Below are positions 1 to 6,504 of a stretch of DNA of 20,785 nt, in pieces. The DNA lies in IMG/VR virus record IMGVR_UViG_3300020172_000709, positions 1-20,785 of that record; one strand, written 5' to 3'. Source of the DNA: a virus. The notes below the pieces were generated by a model. It ran no database searches. It worked only from the letters and a program-made list of their open reading frames with translations, and was not told the DNA's origin. Position numbers and translations under genes: made by a program. Position 1 is the stretch's first letter. The number at the start of each line of letters is the position of its first letter.

Positions 1-315
1 AAGAATACCAGTACTAACGATTTGAGCGATTTGTCCGCTGACAAAACTAATGGAAGTTCCAGAAGTTCCAGAGCTTACCGTATGGTCTACATCACGGTAA
101 TCATCATTACGGATAATAGTAATGGAATCGATTACGCCGCCACTATTGTTGTCTTCACTTAGATTGGCATCCATGTCCACCAGGATTGCTGGGGCTTGAC
201 CGCCTTGTACAAACAATGTATTTGCTGCACCAACGATTTGAGTGGTTACTCGTACCGAATCAAATAACGGTCGATCAATTAGAAGGGGTTGCTTGTTGGT
301 GGCTGTCGAGCTCAA
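1..315 (-). CDS. Partial unrecognised protein, C-terminus cut by window edge
   Basis: The frame is open from 315 to the left edge, giving 105 codons with no stop, so the gene continues outside the window. A TAG lies three codons upstream, which leaves TTG at 313-315 as the only reasonable start (protein begins M-S-S-T-A-T-N-K-Q-P). The product is rich in beta-branched residues and short polar loops, for example N-L-S-E-D-N-N-S-G-G around residues 60-70 and S-G-T-S-G-T-S near residue 90. That would suit a beta-structured virion protein. I recognise no family. It lies downstream of the small gene at 388-651 on the same strand. The ribosome binding site before the TTG is poor, so the start is uncertain. 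Confidence 0.6.
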   Translation of the reverse strand, partial: MSSTATNKQPLLIDRPLFDSVRVTTQIVGAANTLFVQGGQAPAILVDMDANLSEDNNSGGVIDSITIIRNDDYRDVDHTVSSGTSGTSISFVSGQIAQIVSTGIL

Positions 316-387
316 TGTTAACTAAACACCCTGTCTCTGGTAAATTGACAGAGGTCCCTGAAAAACTTCTTTTATTCTAGCAGAGTT

Positions 388-651
388 TTAACCACCCATG
401 AAACTCCCTAAATTCCCAAAGGGCGTATTAGGCATCCTGGCGGTATCCGTAAACAAAGCTTCTGGATTTGACTGGAGAGCAAGGAAACGTTGAAACAAGT
501 CACCTGTTTCTTTCGGTTTGAATTTAAACTTCTTGCCCATCATGTAATCCACTTTGCTTTGCGGATTAAATAACATATCTTCTCCAAACTTTGCCGCATA
601 TACCTCACTAGGTAACACGTCCGAATCTGCATACTCAGCGTAGTACTTCAT
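388..651 (-). CDS. Small unrecognised structural-type protein (87 aa)
   Basis: The ATG overlaps the TGA of the upstream gene (ATGA at 648-651), which indicates translational coupling to the hydrolase-like gene. A GGTGG about six bases before the ATG, inside the upstream gene, could act as ribosome binding site. The product is acidic and aromatic at the N-terminus (M-K-Y-Y-A-E-Y-A-D-S-D), has a basic K-F-K-F-K-P-K stretch near residue 42, and ends in P-F-G-N-L-G-S-F-M-G-G. This Gly/Phe tail resembles the ends of several other proteins in the window. No signal peptide or membrane segment is evident. Function unknown; the setting suggests a minor virion component. Confidence 0.75.
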   Translation of the reverse strand: MKYYAEYADSDVLPSEVYAAKFGEDMLFNPQSKVDYMMGKKFKFKPKETGDLFQRFLALQSNPEALFTDTARMPNTPFGNLGSFMGG

Positions 652-1373
652 GCGAATCCACCAAAAGGATTAAGAACATTCTGGAGAATGTTTTGTGTCA
701 TAGAGGCCTTAACTTCGTCCAACAAAGTGTTGGCAATACTTTTCCTTTCTTCCACATCAGAAGCGTTTGCTGCACCACCGAGGATAGGGGCAAGGATCTC
801 GGATACACTTAAACTACCACTAGGCACCTGACCCCCTTGAGTAATAGCCCCTGGTAAGGGCGCCCCGGGGACTGCTGCTTGTTTAAATAAACCAACACCT
901 TTATTGTATAAATCTCCGCTTAGCCCGTTGAAATAAAAATTACTTTTTCCAGGAACGGGCATGTAATCCCCTGGTTTCTTATTGCTATAAGCAGAAACGC
1001 CCCTGAAAGACTGTGCACCCTTTGATTTGTTAAACTGTTGCCCAACTAAATCAGGGTTGTTTACGATATCCCGCAAGCGCTTAAATTCTGATTCACCACC
1101 AAGTACTTTTGCACCGAACACGGGATCGGCTAACTGTGCCATGCTGTAGTTATCAACAGCCACATACTGACCGGGGGCTTTTGCAATGTTGCGGATGTCT
1201 TTACCGCCCCATTGGCCACTGAGACGCCTTGCAATAGCATTTGCAGCAACAGCAGCTACGTCAGGACTGTTAGGGCCACCACGGAAACCTTCCAATCCAG
1301 ACAATACGGCTAGCGCATTGACTTCTTCAGGTTTTAATCCAAAAATATCTTGGATGGTTTTGCGGGGCGCCAT
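648..1373 (-). CDS. Candidate SleB-like cell-wall hydrolase, virion-associated
   Basis: This 241-residue protein has an N-terminal region that resembles the SleB/Hydrolase_2 family of peptidoglycan hydrolases. It has a glutamate in L-E-G-F-R-G-G (E28, the place of the catalytic Glu in the family's FEARGE motif), a helix A-V-A-A-N-A-I-A-R-R (41-50), an A-P-G-Q-Y segment (66-70, compare PxQF) and S-N-F-Y-F (144-148) near the domain end. Residues 160-220 are Gly/Pro linker followed by helix. The C-terminus N-I-L-Q-N-V-L-N-P-F-G-G-F-A closely resembles a segment of the M15-like peptidase at 3183-3872. It probably degrades cell wall during entry or lysis. There is no good ribosome binding site: an AGGAG lies about 28 bases before the ATG. 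The family call rests on motif memory only. Confidence 0.55.
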   Translation of the reverse strand: MAPRKTIQDIFGLKPEEVNALAVLSGLEGFRGGPNSPDVAAVAANAIARRLSGQWGGKDIRNIAKAPGQYVAVDNYSMAQLADPVFGAKVLGGESEFKRLRDIVNNPDLVGQQFNKSKGAQSFRGVSAYSNKKPGDYMPVPGKSNFYFNGLSGDLYNKGVGLFKQAAVPGAPLPGAITQGGQVPSGSLSVSEILAPILGGAANASDVEERKSIANTLLDEVKASMTQNILQNVLNPFGGFA

Positions 1374-1617
1374 GGGAGTTATTTTATTTTTTTGATTATT
1401 CTCCTACCCAGTTTGACTCTGCCTTAAGACCGGGGACAAATACTGCTTGTAGAGCTACGACTAGACTCAGTTTGGCAGTGAGGCGACGGACGAAATTACG
1501 GCAGAGAATCATTGGTTTTTAGCGAGGACACTGGTTTCCGTAGACCTTGTGATCAGTTACCCAGTAGGTGGACTTACACACCGGGGTGCTGCCAAGTGAC
1601 TTTAGTCTAACAAAAGT
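1374..1617. other. 244-base gap, longest intergenic stretch
   Basis: All other gaps in the window are far shorter. On the minus strand the stretch holds the signal-peptide-like ORF at 1396-1512, the interrupted open frame before it, and an A/T-rich end (1379-1396) next to the hydrolase-like gene. I see no clear intrinsic terminator, tRNA or long repeat. The A/T-rich end contains TAAAATAA on the minus strand, one base short of the box seen before three other genes, but it lies much closer to the start codon here. Confidence 0.6.
1396..1512 (-). CDS. Possible 38-aa signal-peptide-like small ORF
   Basis: This is the only coding candidate in the 244-base gap between the genes ending at 1618 and starting at 1373. 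The product starts M-I-L-C-R-N-F-V-R-R-L-T-A-K, then has a hydrophobic stretch L-S-L-V-V-A-L-Q-A-V-F-V-P-G-L and a K-A-E-S that could be a signal-peptidase site, and stops seven residues later. The same frame is open upstream back to the preceding stop, broken by one TAA just before this ATG. That upstream part reads C-K-S-T-Y-W-V-T-D-H-K-V-Y-G-N-Q-C-P-R. No ribosome binding site precedes the ATG. It could be a tiny exported peptide, remains of a broken gene, or chance. Confidence 0.25.
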   Translation of the reverse strand: MILCRNFVRRLTAKLSLVVALQAVFVPGLKAESNWVGE

Positions 1618-2679
1618 TTATCTTCCTCTTGTTCCGACTCGGTTTAAAAGCTCTTGAAAGATAGCTTTCCTTTGTTCCAAGGGATTTGCAAATGTAGTTG
1701 TGCTCATTGGTGTAATATATTCACCCTGAGCACCACCGACTGCTTTTAACATTCCTGCTTCAGCTGGTGAACTTGGCGCAAAAGCAATATTTCCTGCACT
1801 GCTCATAGCGATGTTGGGATCGTAACTTTGCGCCGCAAGAATTTCTTGATCGGTCAATGCTTGATTCGGACGAAATTGACCTTGAATCTGTTGAGCCGTT
1901 GAAAGAGCAGTATTCGGATCAAAACTTTGCGTACCTAACACCTGCTCATTGTTTAAAAAGGATGCTGTTGCTGGATTAATGACGCCTTGAATTGCTTCAT
2001 AACCAGTAGAGCCGGGCTTTACTTTTGCTGCTAGGCCACCATGCTTTGCGGCCCAAATGCGCATACCTTCATCACGTACAGCATTCATCTCTTCTTGAAT
2101 TTTGGCCGTACTACGAGCTCTTTCATAACGTTGTAGCTCAGGATCTTGTGCAGTTAACTGAGCAGTACGCAATAGCTCCTGTCGATAAGCACGTTCTTCA
2201 GGGGTAGATGCAACCTCTTCGAAAGAAGAAGAAGCCAATTGATTTGGAACTCGAATGCTTCCGTATTGACCACCAATTTGCCCAGGAGCACGTTGATAAA
2301 CTAAGTCTTTACCTGACTGAGCCGGGAAAAAACGTTGGCCACCTACCGTGATTTCCCCGAGTCCAGCAGTATCTGCATTCCAGCCACCGGGAGCAATTAA
2401 AGCTTCCCTACCGCCAACCATTCCACCTCTTAAGGTAGGTATAGAAGACGTTGGTGGTTTAAGCTCAAGTAGTCTACGTGGATCAAAGAGTTGAGCAGCA
2501 TATGCCAACGGGTTGTTTGGTTGTGCTCCTTTGATAGTACCGCCTGCCCTCAAATTGTTAAGAACAGCTTGCTGAGCCACACTTTGGATTGGAGAGGGCT
2601 TTCTTTTGGGGGAACGTAACAATCCTCCAAACATGCCACGGAGCGTATTAAAAGATTCTGCAGTGGTAGGGGTAGACAT
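1618..2679 (-). CDS. Unrecognised structural-type protein with internal duplication (353 aa)
   Basis: The ATG lies two bases after the TAA of the upstream gene, whose last codons supply a ribosome binding site (GGAG, six-base spacing), so the two are coupled. Residues 1-25 contain a G-M-F-G-G-L-L segment followed by a basic R-S-P-K-R-K-P. The middle is charged and helical (around 165-215). Near residues 240-300 two similar stretches follow each other: E-Q-V-L-G-T-Q-S-F-D-P-N-T-A-L-S-T-A and Q-E-I-L-A-A-Q-S-Y-D-P-N-I-A-M-S-S-A. They share the core QS[FY]DPN.A. The protein ends in basic N-R-V-G-T-R-G-R. No enzymatic motif or export signal is seen. A virion or assembly role is inferred from position alone. 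Confidence 0.8.
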   Translation of the reverse strand: MSTPTTAESFNTLRGMFGGLLRSPKRKPSPIQSVAQQAVLNNLRAGGTIKGAQPNNPLAYAAQLFDPRRLLELKPPTSSIPTLRGGMVGGREALIAPGGWNADTAGLGEITVGGQRFFPAQSGKDLVYQRAPGQIGGQYGSIRVPNQLASSSFEEVASTPEERAYRQELLRTAQLTAQDPELQRYERARSTAKIQEEMNAVRDEGMRIWAAKHGGLAAKVKPGSTGYEAIQGVINPATASFLNNEQVLGTQSFDPNTALSTAQQIQGQFRPNQALTDQEILAAQSYDPNIAMSSAGNIAFAPSSPAEAGMLKAVGGAQGEYITPMSTTTFANPLEQRKAIFQELLNRVGTRGR

Positions 2680-2681
2680 AC

Positions 2682-3152
2682 TTATCTCCAGTTAAGGTTT
2701 AAAAAAATACTGGAACCAGTACTTACGTCTGCTGGCCCAGGAAGCGCCTGGATAAATTCAGCACCAGAGCGTTCGTAACGATACCTGGCCTGGAATGGAT
2801 CCTTGTAGTTAGGAACGTAAAGGATATTGGCAAGTCGATTTGTCTCATAGAGATAAATCTCATCCCATACCTTTAACGCTTCCTTGGCATTGCTAGATCT
2901 AATTGTACGATCAACGTCACCAGCAATGTTCTCAATCCGAGTAGAAGGCGAAGTAGCAACTTCGGTTTTCTTTTCGGCTGTGTCACAGCGACCGACTTGA
3001 ATGATGATCTTGTCGTAGAAGTAAGAGTCAGGTACTGTGTTTAGGGATTCTTCCAAACGGGAGTAATCACCCGCTGGCACAGAAACCACATAGTAACCAA
3101 GGTGGTATCTAACTCTACTTTTGTCGAAGTCAGACAGCCGCACTGCTTTCAC
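2682..3152 (-). CDS. Unrecognised protein, possibly head-tail adaptor (156 aa)
   Basis: This is a compact, mixed alpha/beta sequence without low-complexity regions, so it is likely a folded domain. It starts at GTG (3150-3152), M-K-A-V-R-L-S-D-F-D-K. It contains an aromatic run Y-H-L-G-Y-Y-V-V-S-V-P, a helical stretch around K-E-A-L-K-V-W-D-E-I-Y-L-Y-E-T-N-R-L, and ends in S-I-F-L-N-L-N-W-R. It follows the peptidase gene by 30 bases and is coupled to the gene at 1618-2679. Its size and place after the capsid genes would suit a neck or adaptor protein, but I cannot point to a diagnostic motif. The ribosome binding site is weak. Confidence 0.75.
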   Translation of the reverse strand: MKAVRLSDFDKSRVRYHLGYYVVSVPAGDYSRLEESLNTVPDSYFYDKIIIQVGRCDTAEKKTEVATSPSTRIENIAGDVDRTIRSSNAKEALKVWDEIYLYETNRLANILYVPNYKDPFQARYRYERSGAEFIQALPGPADVSTGSSIFLNLNWR

Positions 3153-3182
3153 TCACTGTGTTTTAATTATACGTTCAGCAAA

Positions 3183-3872
3183 TCAACCAAACATGCCCGA
3201 AAGAATATCTTGATTTGCAAGAGCATTACCTTGCATAAACGGATCATTTGTTTTGTAAGCATCCAGGAAGGACATTGGATTAAGAGCTTGACTTAATACC
3301 TGACCAACCAATTGTTTTTTTATGTTTGATGCGAGGGTTTCTTTTGGTGCCGCCTGCTCCCTGGGATCTAATTTATATTGTGTGCCGCGAAGGAAAGCTT
3401 CTAAGACATCTTGTGTACGCTGATCTACATTAGTCGGTACTGGTGTTGTTGCCGAAGATGTTGACAAAACACTTCCTGGCATTACGTCCGTTAACTTACC
3501 GCCTTGCGTGGTTCTACCAGTAGCAAGCCACTCAAACTGCTGGTCAGTAATAGGCTTTTTCCCCTCTAGTGCTAAGTGCACATGAGTATCGTGTCCTTTA
3601 TCACCAGGGCCTAATGCTTCGTTAAACAAACCAAGTTGCTTTGCGCGGTAAGAAAGCTCACCGGTACGTTCCTTCCAGTGTTTTGGCTTGCCCCCTGAGT
3701 ATGCAGGCGCCATGTCAGGGCGCCAATCCCTAACATCAATTGCCATGCCCCTTGGATGGTACCCAGTAGGAGAATGCCCTTTTCCAACGCCACCAAACGC
3801 AGGATGTTCTCCTATGTTTAATCCGTACTTTTCAAGGAATTTAGCAACGCCAACAATGTCACGTTCGGCCAT
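3183..3872 (-). CDS. M15-like zinc peptidase (peptidoglycan hydrolase), virion-associated
   Basis: This 229-residue protein has the metal-site pattern of the M15 D-Ala-D-Ala carboxypeptidase / L-Ala-D-Glu endopeptidase group. It has Y-H-P-R-G-M-A-I-D-V (H39-x6-D46) and H-D-T-H-V-H-L (H97-x-H99), with a helical insert between them. The enzyme would cleave the peptide part of peptidoglycan. The domain occupies about residues 1-125. The C-terminal 100 residues are a Thr/Ser/Pro linker then a helix ending in Q-V-L-S-Q-A-L-N-P-M-S-F-L and, at the terminus, D-I-L-S-G-M-F-G. Such a tail is not needed for a free endolysin and suggests attachment to the virion. There is no signal peptide. It is preceded by an intrinsic terminator (3891-3927), so it may have its own promoter. 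An endolysin role is the alternative. Confidence 0.7.
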   Translation of the reverse strand: MAERDIVGVAKFLEKYGLNIGEHPAFGGVGKGHSPTGYHPRGMAIDVRDWRPDMAPAYSGGKPKHWKERTGELSYRAKQLGLFNEALGPGDKGHDTHVHLALEGKKPITDQQFEWLATGRTTQGGKLTDVMPGSVLSTSSATTPVPTNVDQRTQDVLEAFLRGTQYKLDPREQAAPKETLASNIKKQLVGQVLSQALNPMSFLDAYKTNDPFMQGNALANQDILSGMFG

Positions 3873-3890
3873 TATCTTTTTATTTTTAAT

Positions 3891-3927
3891 TCTAAAACAA
3901 CAAAACCCCTGGTTTCCCAGAGGCCTT
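3891..3927 (-). terminator. Intrinsic terminator after the SH3/HhH gene
   Basis: On the minus strand CCUCUGG-GAAA-CCAGGGG forms a seven-pair stem (one G-U) closed by a GNRA tetraloop (arms at 3917-3923 and 3906-3912). It can be extended by A-U and G-U pairs. A U-rich tail UUUUGUUGUUUU follows. It lies 17 bases after the stop of the gene at 3945-4376, as expected for termination of the capsid-side transcript. Confidence 0.75.
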
Positions 3928-3944
3928 GCGTTTGGAGATGAGAA

Positions 3945-4376
3945 TCAAACTCTAATTAAATCAGCGGCGATCACAGCCTCCCAATCTACCCTTTTAATCT
4001 GTTTCAACTGATCGAGACTTGTAAATCTTTCACCCGACAAAGAGAGTTGAAGATCTTTTATTTCTCGAGCAGTCTTCAGACCAATTCCTTTGATGTGGTC
4101 TGCAATCATCTGGGCGGTTGCGCCGTTGATGTTAAGCCTGGTATCAGGAGGAAACACACGTGGCTCCTCCTTTGCTGCCTTGTCTTTTACCTGAAGAGTT
4201 TTGACCTTTTGTGTGGCCTGTTCATCGGGTAGTAACTCAGTCTTGTAAGCGGTGTAAAGGCGACCGTCCTGATCTTCGACCATGAACCAATCGCCTTCAT
4301 CCCATTCACTAACAATACGTACCCGTGCTCCAGTCTTTTTGTGACGATGGAGAATCTCTTCAGTGTTGGTAGACAT
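3945..4376 (-). CDS. SH3-like plus helix-hairpin-helix protein
   Basis: This 143-residue protein has two recognisable parts. Residues 10-52 (H-K-K-T-G-A-R-V-R-I-V through A-Y-K-T-E-L-L-P) look like a small SH3-like beta barrel. Residues 81-106 (L-N-I-N-G-A-T through G-I-G-L-K-T-A-R-E-I) are a ComEA-type helix-hairpin-helix with the G-I-G hairpin, followed by a second, weaker unit at 118-136 (F-T-S-L-D-Q-L-K-Q-I). HhH motifs of this kind bind DNA backbone without sequence preference. A Lys/Glu-rich linker joins the parts. The ATG directly abuts a stem-loop (4377-4405) and lacks a ribosome binding site. Downstream is an intrinsic terminator. A DNA-contacting virion or packaging protein is plausible; the role is inferred. 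Confidence 0.75.
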   Translation of the reverse strand: MSTNTEEILHRHKKTGARVRIVSEWDEGDWFMVEDQDGRLYTAYKTELLPDEQATQKVKTLQVKDKAAKEEPRVFPPDTRLNINGATAQMIADHIKGIGLKTAREIKDLQLSLSGERFTSLDQLKQIKRVDWEAVIAADLIRV

Positions 4377-4405
4377 AAAACCAGATCATTAATTAATCTG
4401 GTTTT
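4377..4405. terminator. Near-bidirectional terminator-like hairpin abutting a start codon
   Basis: A perfect ten-pair inverted repeat AAAACCAGAT / ATCTGGTTTT with a nine-base loop lies between the decoration-protein gene and the HhH gene. On the minus strand the final UUUU runs directly into the AUG of the HhH gene at 4376. On the plus strand it is followed by TTTTAGTTT. It could partly terminate transcription, so that the downstream gene is expressed at a lower level, or mark an RNA processing site. Confidence 0.6.
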
Positions 4406-4417
4406 AGTTTAGCCTAA

Positions 4418-5209
4418 TCAGCTAACAACGCGGCCAGTTAGATAGCCATCAATATCTTCGTAGCCAGGAGCTTCGTCAGGCTGGAAGTAACATACTTCAA
4501 CCACAACGTAGCCTACGCGACCAGCAGTAGAGTCGCCACTGGAGATGTAGAAGCCACCAGACGTAGAGGTGCCAGTTTGGTTACCACGTGCTTGAACCGT
4601 ATAGGTGGTAGCAGCAGTGATCTGCTTGTACACCTTAGGAATCAAGGTTGCGGCAACACCGGTTTCAGTGAGGAACGGCTGGGTTCCATAAGCTGCGGTG
4701 CCAGCGGTGAAGAAGATCTCACCAGCTTGAGTACCAGAAACAGTGGAAACCAAGTTTGCCTGGGCTACGGCTTCACTAACAGTACCCGTCGAAGTCAGGC
4801 CGGGGCCAAACGTAATGACGTTACCAGTTGCGGCGTAGATACCAGAGGCAACACGACCATCACCCCAACCGGAAGCAACGGATGCAGCGGCGCGATAGAT
4901 GTAAGCAGGGCGAGTTGCATCACCAGAAATTACCATACCGGTGATATCGGTACGTGTATCATCCTGCCGATAGGGCGAAGGAACGATAACAGAACCAGAT
5001 GCAACAGGACCTGAGCCAGACGTTGCCGTCACAGCAAGGTAGCCACGGGTTTGGAAATAACGATAGCCAGGGATGGCCAACACTGAAGTTGGGCCGCCCT
5101 TAGAAGCGTCGATTGTACCGGCGCCGTTATCATCAATGTTTTTATACCAGCCGTTTAGGGGACCAGCCCAGTTGCCGGGATAAATTTTCTTAGCTGAAAG
5201 ATAGGACAT
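4418..5209 (-). CDS. Probable capsid decoration or major structural protein (263 aa)
   Basis: This gene follows the capsid gene directly and has the best ribosome binding site in the window (AAGGAGG, five-base spacing), so it should be strongly translated. The product is rich in Gly, Thr, Ser, Ala and Val with few charged residues and almost no Lys, a composition typical of beta-rich particle surface proteins. It begins M-S-Y-L-S-A-K-K-I-Y-P-G-N-W and ends G-Y-E-D-I-D-G-Y-L-T-G-R-V-V-S. No catalytic motif, signal peptide or membrane segment is seen. The position and expected expression point to a decoration protein or second capsid protein; a tail protein is the alternative. Confidence 0.65.
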   Translation of the reverse strand: MSYLSAKKIYPGNWAGPLNGWYKNIDDNGAGTIDASKGGPTSVLAIPGYRYFQTRGYLAVTATSGSGPVASGSVIVPSPYRQDDTRTDITGMVISGDATRPAYIYRAAASVASGWGDGRVASGIYAATGNVITFGPGLTSTGTVSEAVAQANLVSTVSGTQAGEIFFTAGTAAYGTQPFLTETGVAATLIPKVYKQITAATTYTVQARGNQTGTSTSGGFYISSGDSTAGRVGYVVVEVCYFQPDEAPGYEDIDGYLTGRVVS

Positions 5210-5214
5210 TTATT

Positions 5215-5221
5215 CCTCCTT
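5215..5221 (-). promoter_or_regulatory. Strong ribosome binding site (AAGGAGG) of the decoration gene
   Basis: AAGGAGG on the minus strand lies five bases before the ATG at 5209. It marks the start with confidence and suggests high translation. Confidence 0.85.
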
Positions 5222-5239
5222 AATGTAATTTATTCTTTA

Positions 5240-6391
5240 TCAGACAGTGCCGTCATCACGCAGGAAACTGAATGCGGTGGTGATGAAGTCCTTGTTGAGG
5301 ATATCAAAACCGGCATACAGTTGCCAGATTAGGATGATGAAGCGGCTGAAGTCGTCGTTGTTGTTGATCAGGACCTGAGCGTTCGGGCCGCCAATACCAA
5401 CACCAACAGCTTGAGGACCGAAGAAGTAGCCTTGAGCAACTTCGTAGGTACCAGCACCAGGGGAAGAACCCAGGGTAGCAGCTTGTGTCTTGTTGGGGAA
5501 GTTGGTCGACTCGAAGAACTTCACACCTTCAAACTGAACGCCAGTAGGCATTACAGGTTCACCAGCCAGGAAGTAACCTTGACCAGCTTGGGGACCTTGG
5601 AAGAAGCTAGCGTTGTTAGGCATCATGGGGTTGCCCATGTACATGCCTTGGCCAGGATTACCTGAGTAACGAGCGATCTCGCGGAAGTCAGGGTCACGAC
5701 GCAGGTGCATCATGAACGTGGGGTCGCAGATGCAACGGTACAGACCATCAGCGAAGGTAGGAACGTTGCGCTTACGCAAGTCCTTAACAACGGTCAGAAG
5801 GTCGGTACGCACCTGGAACTGCTGAACATTAGCGGTGTACTCATCTGCGGAGTACACAGGGTTCTTTTCCTTACCACCGGGGAAGTAGTAACCACCCTGG
5901 GTAGAAGATGCAGGACCGTTAGCTTCGGCTTTGGACAGTTCGTCAAGGAAGACGCGGTCACGCCACCGGCGATAGTCGTCGAGCAGGGTCAGTGAACCGA
6001 TACTCTGGTGGAACATGTTCAGGTTACCGGTGTCCAGCAGCATGCGCTGGGCGGTAATCAGGGTTTCACGAGCAATCTTAAAGGTGCTGGGCTGGGTGGG
6101 ATCGCCGGGGTCCGCAGGACCGGTGTATTCCTTAAGCACCACCAGGACTTTCTCCTTGGTGATGTTACGGCTGTTGGCGGTACCAATGGTCTGGTCGGAA
6201 ATGCGCTCGCGGCTATCCTTAGTACCGGGGTTGCCCCAGAACTTGTAGCGGTCGAGTTGAACGGTCTGACCGGGTTGGCGAGTAAAGTCGTGGACGACCA
6301 CGGGCTCTACTGCCATCTCGCAGATGTAAGCAGGATGGGGACGGTAAAGTTCCGCGCCCAAAATCTTAGGAAAGTCGGTATCAATGAACAC
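5240..6391 (-). CDS. Probable major capsid protein (383 aa)
   Basis: The length, the place directly after a scaffold-like gene, a good ribosome binding site and richer G+C codon choice than the outer genes all fit a highly expressed capsid protein. It starts at GTG (6389-6391) ten bases after GGAGG. Sequence marks include C-D-P-T-F-M-M-H-L-R-R-D-P-D-F-R near residue 220, a Gly/Met/Gln-rich loop G-N-P-G-Q-G-M-Y-M-G-N-P near 245, Y-F-F-G-P-Q-A-V-G-V-G-I-G-G near 320, and a hydrophobic end F-I-I-L-I-W-Q-L-Y-A-G-F-D-I. The FGP.A.GV element and aromatic end recall HK97-fold capsid proteins such as the N4-gp56 type, but this is from memory. It is preceded by two stem-loops. Confidence 0.72.
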   Translation of the reverse strand: MFIDTDFPKILGAELYRPHPAYICEMAVEPVVVHDFTRQPGQTVQLDRYKFWGNPGTKDSRERISDQTIGTANSRNITKEKVLVVLKEYTGPADPGDPTQPSTFKIARETLITAQRMLLDTGNLNMFHQSIGSLTLLDDYRRWRDRVFLDELSKAEANGPASSTQGGYYFPGGKEKNPVYSADEYTANVQQFQVRTDLLTVVKDLRKRNVPTFADGLYRCICDPTFMMHLRRDPDFREIARYSGNPGQGMYMGNPMMPNNASFFQGPQAGQGYFLAGEPVMPTGVQFEGVKFFESTNFPNKTQAATLGSSPGAGTYEVAQGYFFGPQAVGVGIGGPNAQVLINNNDDFSRFIILIWQLYAGFDILNKDFITTAFSFLRDDGTV

Positions 6392-6401
6392 TTGTGTTTA
6401 T

Positions 6402-6406
6402 CCTCC
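6402..6406 (-). promoter_or_regulatory. Ribosome binding site (GGAGG) deciding the capsid GTG start
   Basis: GGAGG on the minus strand lies ten bases before the GTG at 6391. No in-frame ATG occurs near it, so the capsid gene very probably starts at GTG. Confidence 0.7.
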
Positions 6407-6438
6407 AGTGTCGCAGGACAGGGATGTCAGGTGAAAGA

Positions 6439-6463
6439 TTTAGACAAGATTGTCTTATCTAAA
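6439..6463 (-). promoter_or_regulatory. Stem-loop 2 in the capsid leader
   Basis: On the minus strand TTTAGA-T-AAGA-CAA-TCTT-G-TCTAAA folds into a six-pair plus four-pair stem with one internal mismatch and a three-base loop. It lies 48 bases before the capsid start and nine bases after stem-loop 1. There is no U-tract, so it is more likely an mRNA processing or stability element, or an operator, than a terminator. Confidence 0.55.
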
Positions 6464-6472
6464 CAAATTTTA

Positions 6473-6495
6473 GCAGTTGATAATTTATCAACCGC
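6473..6495 (-). promoter_or_regulatory. Stem-loop 1 in the capsid leader
   Basis: On the minus strand GCGGTTGATA-AAT-TATCAACTGC gives ten pairs (one G-U) around a three-base loop. It starts ten bases after the stop of the upstream gene. Its 3' flank is only moderately T-rich. With stem-loop 2 it fills much of the 113-base leader of the capsid gene. Confidence 0.6.
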
Positions 6496-6504
6496 ACATT
6501 ACAC

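Noticed and set aside
331-365. Possible terminator hairpin before the left-edge gene
   Set aside because: Only five-pair alternatives (CTCTG/CAGAG or CTGTC/GACAG) with long loops, and no U-tract on the coding strand.
4577-5014. Plus-strand open frame of 145 codons opposite the decoration gene
   Set aside because: Few stop codons are expected opposite a Gly/Thr/Val-rich gene; the product is Cys/Ser/Arg-rich without recognisable features.
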